From Treponema sp. (lineage in GTDB: Bacteria > Spirochaetota > Spirochaetia > Treponematales > Treponemataceae): a DNA stretch of 64,000 bases. Shown piece by piece: positions 61,676 through 64,000 of the stretch. Each line of letters starts with the position of its first letter. Position 1 is the first letter of the stretch. Both the position numbers and the translations under genes were made by a program. The notes under the pieces are model-generated. The model was given only the letters and a program-made list of their open reading frames with translations, was not told the origin of the DNA and searched no databases. The stretch lies in the NCBI GenBank assembly GCA_024402475.1, contig JAKSTQ010000004.1, positions 62,001 to 126,000 on the forward strand, given 5' to 3'.

Positions 61676-63103
61676 CTATTTATAGGTGTCTTCAATTTTT
61701 GCAAATTTTTTCTTTGTAGAATCAATTACTGGATTTCCACGAATATCAAGAACAACATAAGGTCCATCATATACATAAGTTGAATAGCTAGATGCAGCAC
61801 CTTTATCATTAAAGTAAACCAGTGCTGCAGTTTTATCTCCAGGCTGGAGCCAGTATAGTTTGCCAGTGTAATTGTTACTATAACCCCAGTCACGAAGTTC
61901 TAATTTATTTTCCCTGAGGTATGCTGCATTCATTTTCTCGTATTCACTATAATATTCCTGATACTCTGCAGTAAGTGAAGGATTATAGAAATATTTAGTT
62001 TCATTTTTAATTGAAACTTTAGGATTTCCATTTGCATAAAAATATCCCAAGATTGTAGAACTGTAGTCATACCCAGATTGGTTAGATAACTCATAACCTT
62101 TATAATAAAATTTTTCTCTGTTTGGTAATTGTATAAGTGATTTTCCGTCTTCAGTTGCAATAAGTTCAGAGTCTTTTTTTACATTATATTTCTGACTTCC
62201 AACTGTAAATACAGTATCTTCTGAAAGTTTAAAGTTACAGATGTTTCCGTTTGGATAGAACGAAAGGTGTGTACCAGAAGGAATGCTTACTTTACGGCCT
62301 GCAACAGTAGCCTGGATTACATCATCTGTGTAATAAGATGCAACTTTACCGTCTTCGTAAAAAGAAATTGGTTTTAAGATTTTACCGAATGTATCTCCAA
62401 CAGGAGTTGTTACATCGTATTCTTCAGCAGGTGTTGCTGATTTTAATTTTCCAGATTCATAGAAAGTTACAACGCAATTATTGTATCTATCAACATTTAA
62501 TGCGAACGAAGCATTTTCACCATTATATTTGATTGAGCCTCTTTTGTTTTCTTCAAGAGAAATTGTTTTGAGAGTAAAAACTGCAGGATCTTTACTGTCA
62601 TAGAATTCGATTGTGGATCCTGGATAAAGATTGAATTCGCCTAAGCATTCAGTCTTAATTTTAGTTTCCTTGTATTCATAATTTCCTTCACTGTTTAAAT
62701 AATTACCTTCACTGTCAACTTCAACTCTTGCAATGGCGGCACTTTTTAAAGCTCCTGATTCATAGAATTCAACAGGTGTGTAGGATTTGCTTGTGATAAG
62801 GATGTCACCATAACTGGTTTTAAGAGTAACAGATGCGTTAATTTCTTCACTTTCACTGATGGTCTTAAGTTTAATTGATTTTAATTTTCCGCTTGGGTAG
62901 AAAGTTACTGTTCCCTGTACTGGAAGCTGTCCCAGTGGAGTGTTAATTGTTGCAGGACGAGAGAGTTCTGCTTCTACAATAATATCTCCAGCTGTCTTAA
63001 TATTGTCAGCACGTACATTTGTGCCTTCTGGTAATTTGATTGCAAATACAGCTGAACAGGTAAAAAGTGCTGCTGTAATTGCGCAAATAAACTGTTTTTT
63101 CAT
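61676..63103 (-). CDS. secreted protein with FYxxGKLKS (YwqK/MORN-like) repeats
   Basis: 475 residues, exported (signal peptide ending AVFA). The mature part contains at least six repeats built around a Phe-Tyr-x2-Gly-Lys-Leu-Lys-Ser core: TFYPSGKLKS, EFYESGALKS, TFYESGKLKS, SFYEDGKVAS, SFYPNGNICN and YFYANGNPKV. This is the pattern of MORN-like/YwqK antitoxin-type repeats, here without a toxin partner. The start at 63103 is set by AAGGAG upstream, replacing an ATG 15 codons earlier. The role is unknown; surface location is likely. Confidence 0.65.
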   Translation of the reverse strand: MKKQFICAITAALFTCSAVFAIKLPEGTNVRADNIKTAGDIIVEAELSRPATINTPLGQLPVQGTVTFYPSGKLKSIKLKTISESEEINASVTLKTSYGDILITSKSYTPVEFYESGALKSAAIARVEVDSEGNYLNSEGNYEYKETKIKTECLGEFNLYPGSTIEFYDSKDPAVFTLKTISLEENKRGSIKYNGENASFALNVDRYNNCVVTFYESGKLKSATPAEEYDVTTPVGDTFGKILKPISFYEDGKVASYYTDDVIQATVAGRKVSIPSGTHLSFYPNGNICNFKLSEDTVFTVGSQKYNVKKDSELIATEDGKSLIQLPNREKFYYKGYELSNQSGYDYSSTILGYFYANGNPKVSIKNETKYFYNPSLTAEYQEYYSEYEKMNAAYLRENKLELRDWGYSNNYTGKLYWLQPGDKTAALVYFNDKGAASSYSTYVYDGPYVVLDIRGNPVIDSTKKKFAKIEDTYK

Positions 63104-63170
63104 TACTTTTCTCCTTATAGAATGAATGCAGAAAGCATTATATAGCATAAAGAGTTTTTTGTATAGAAAT

Positions 63171-64000
63171 CTAGAATCTGAAATCCCGCTGATTTGAGCT
63201 TACGATCTTGCTGATATTATCTTCTGTAATGGAACGGATTTTTTCTTTTGGAATGTTTTTAAGTTCCTGCTGAATAAATTCAAGACCAGATTTTTTTGCA
63301 TCTTCCTGGGCGTAATCGCAAAGATATTCAGCCAGAGTCATAAGGGCATTGGGATGACAGCAGTTACTGATCTGACCTGATTTGCAAAGACTCATAAATC
63401 GGTCCCCGGTTCTTCCCTGGCGGTAGCAGGCTGTACAGAAAGAAGGAATAAAATTCATTTTAATAAGCCACTGGACAACTTCATCAAGAGAACGCTGGTC
63501 AGAAACTTCGAACTGTTCGCTGTCATGAGGCCTGTGGGCTGCTGTATAGCCGCCCACAGAAGTTCTGGATCCGCCAGAAATCTGAGAAATACCGCATTTT
63601 AAGGCTTTGGCGCGGACTGTTTCGTTTTCGCGGGTAGAAATAATCATTCCTGTATATGGAACAGCAATTCTGATGAGCGCAATTATTTTAAGGAAAGTTT
63701 CATCGTCGATTCCATTATCAAAAACATCCGGATTTATGTCACAGGCGCGTTTAACCCGGGGAACAGAAATTGTATGAGGACCAACACCAAAAACGGCTTC
63801 AAGATGTTCAGCATGCATTAAAAGGCCGGCAAACTCGTATCTGTATTTATCAAGCCCGAACAGAACGCCAAGACCAACATCATCGATTCCTGCTTCCATG
63901 GCACGGTCATGTGCAGTTGTGTGCCATTCATAATTGTGCTTAGGGCCTTTTGGGTGCAGTCGTTCGTAGGTTTCTTTGTGATATGTTTCCTGAAAAAGAA
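63171..64000 (-). CDS. hydG: [FeFe]-hydrogenase maturase HydG, C-terminal part (cut by window edge)
   Basis: Radical-SAM enzyme that splits tyrosine to provide CO and CN ligands for the hydrogenase H-cluster. The visible ~276 C-terminal residues include the barrel motif DRAMEAGIDDVGLGVLFGL and the HydG-specific auxiliary cluster CTACYRQGRTGDRF...NCC with CX2CX22C spacing. The radical-SAM CX3CX2C motif lies beyond the window. The reading frame stays open to base 64000, so the gene continues upstream outside; the ATG at 63899 is internal. This marks a hydrogen-metabolising anaerobe. ThiH is less likely because of the auxiliary cluster. Confidence 0.93.
   Translation of the reverse strand, partial: LFQETYHKETYERLHPKGPKHNYEWHTTAHDRAMEAGIDDVGLGVLFGLDKYRYEFAGLLMHAEHLEAVFGVGPHTISVPRVKRACDINPDVFDNGIDDETFLKIIALIRIAVPYTGMIISTRENETVRAKALKCGISQISGGSRTSVGGYTAAHRPHDSEQFEVSDQRSLDEVVQWLIKMNFIPSFCTACYRQGRTGDRFMSLCKSGQISNCCHPNALMTLAEYLCDYAQEDAKKSGLEFIQQELKNIPKEKIRSITEDNISKIVSSNQRDFRF

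Noticed and set aside
1-64000. tRNA, rRNA, CRISPR or prophage features
   Set aside because: No cloverleaf, rRNA segment, direct-repeat array or phage gene was seen in any intergenic gap.

Overview
The window reads as chromosomal DNA of an anaerobic, AT-rich spirochaete, most likely a gut or rumen Treponema-type organism. This is inferred from the gene content and is not proven. The supporting signs are many signal-peptide lipoproteins and spirochaete-style surface proteins, two GH94 sugar phosphorylases, the end of an [FeFe]-hydrogenase maturase gene (hydG), an ECF biotin transporter and AddAB-type recombination nucleases. I see no rRNA, tRNA, CRISPR array, transposase, prophage or plasmid gene. 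Coding density is high and nearly every gene is intact. hydG is cut by the right edge. The gene at 55311 looks like a stand-alone, degenerate N-terminal piece of an AMP-forming ligase.

Layout from left to right. 1-5.1 kb: a lipoprotein, a GPH-type sugar symporter, and a biotin uptake locus (birA-bioY-bioM-bioN) with a BirA-box-like inverted repeat lying over the birA start codon. 5.1-14.4 kb: aromatic amino acid synthesis. pheA and a DAHP synthase on the plus strand face a complete trp operon on the minus strand (trpE, trpG-D fusion, trpC-F fusion, trpB, trpA), with a well-formed promoter carrying two small palindromes. 14.4-20.2 kb: secreted or lipoprotein genes of unknown role and two membrane proteins. 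20.1-26.8 kb: addA and addB. 26.8-29.7 kb: fructokinase, HAD phosphatase, metallophosphoesterase. 29.7-32.1 kb: an AraC regulator and an Asp-box lipoprotein, bracketed by two related, inverted, highly palindromic repeats.

32-39 kb: clpP, acetyltransferase, a stand-alone DbpA-type RNA-binding protein, an MBL hydrolase, a large secreted coiled-coil protein, a phosphodiesterase and a lipoprotein. 39-41.9 kb: a cellobiose phosphorylase with its own promoter and operator-like palindrome. 41.9-48.2 kb: mnmG, an UAP1-like nucleotidyltransferase, PepF and adenosine deaminase. 48.3-55.1 kb: SH3 lipoprotein, ABC-F ATPase, U32-like protein and a second GH94 phosphorylase. 55.3-60 kb: the ligase fragment and a polar amino acid ABC transporter whose permease and binding protein diverge from citramalate synthase and the ATPase. 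60-64 kb: a 27-codon ORF with a very strong ribosome binding site ahead of mgtE, a secreted repeat protein, and hydG.

How the parts fit together: the cell makes Phe/Tyr/Trp precursors from chorismate, starts isoleucine synthesis by the citramalate route, imports biotin and amino acids, and cleaves imported disaccharides by phosphorolysis. A recurring regulatory theme is that several genes (fructokinase, HAD phosphatase, clpP) have a good -35/-10 pair ending 6-8 nt before the start codon and no ribosome binding site, so their mRNAs are predicted to be leaderless. No obvious defence island or entirely new multi-gene system was found. The best candidates for something undescribed are the inverted palindromic repeat pair (29752-29955 and 31952-32098), the mgtE leader ORF and the degenerate ligase fragment.
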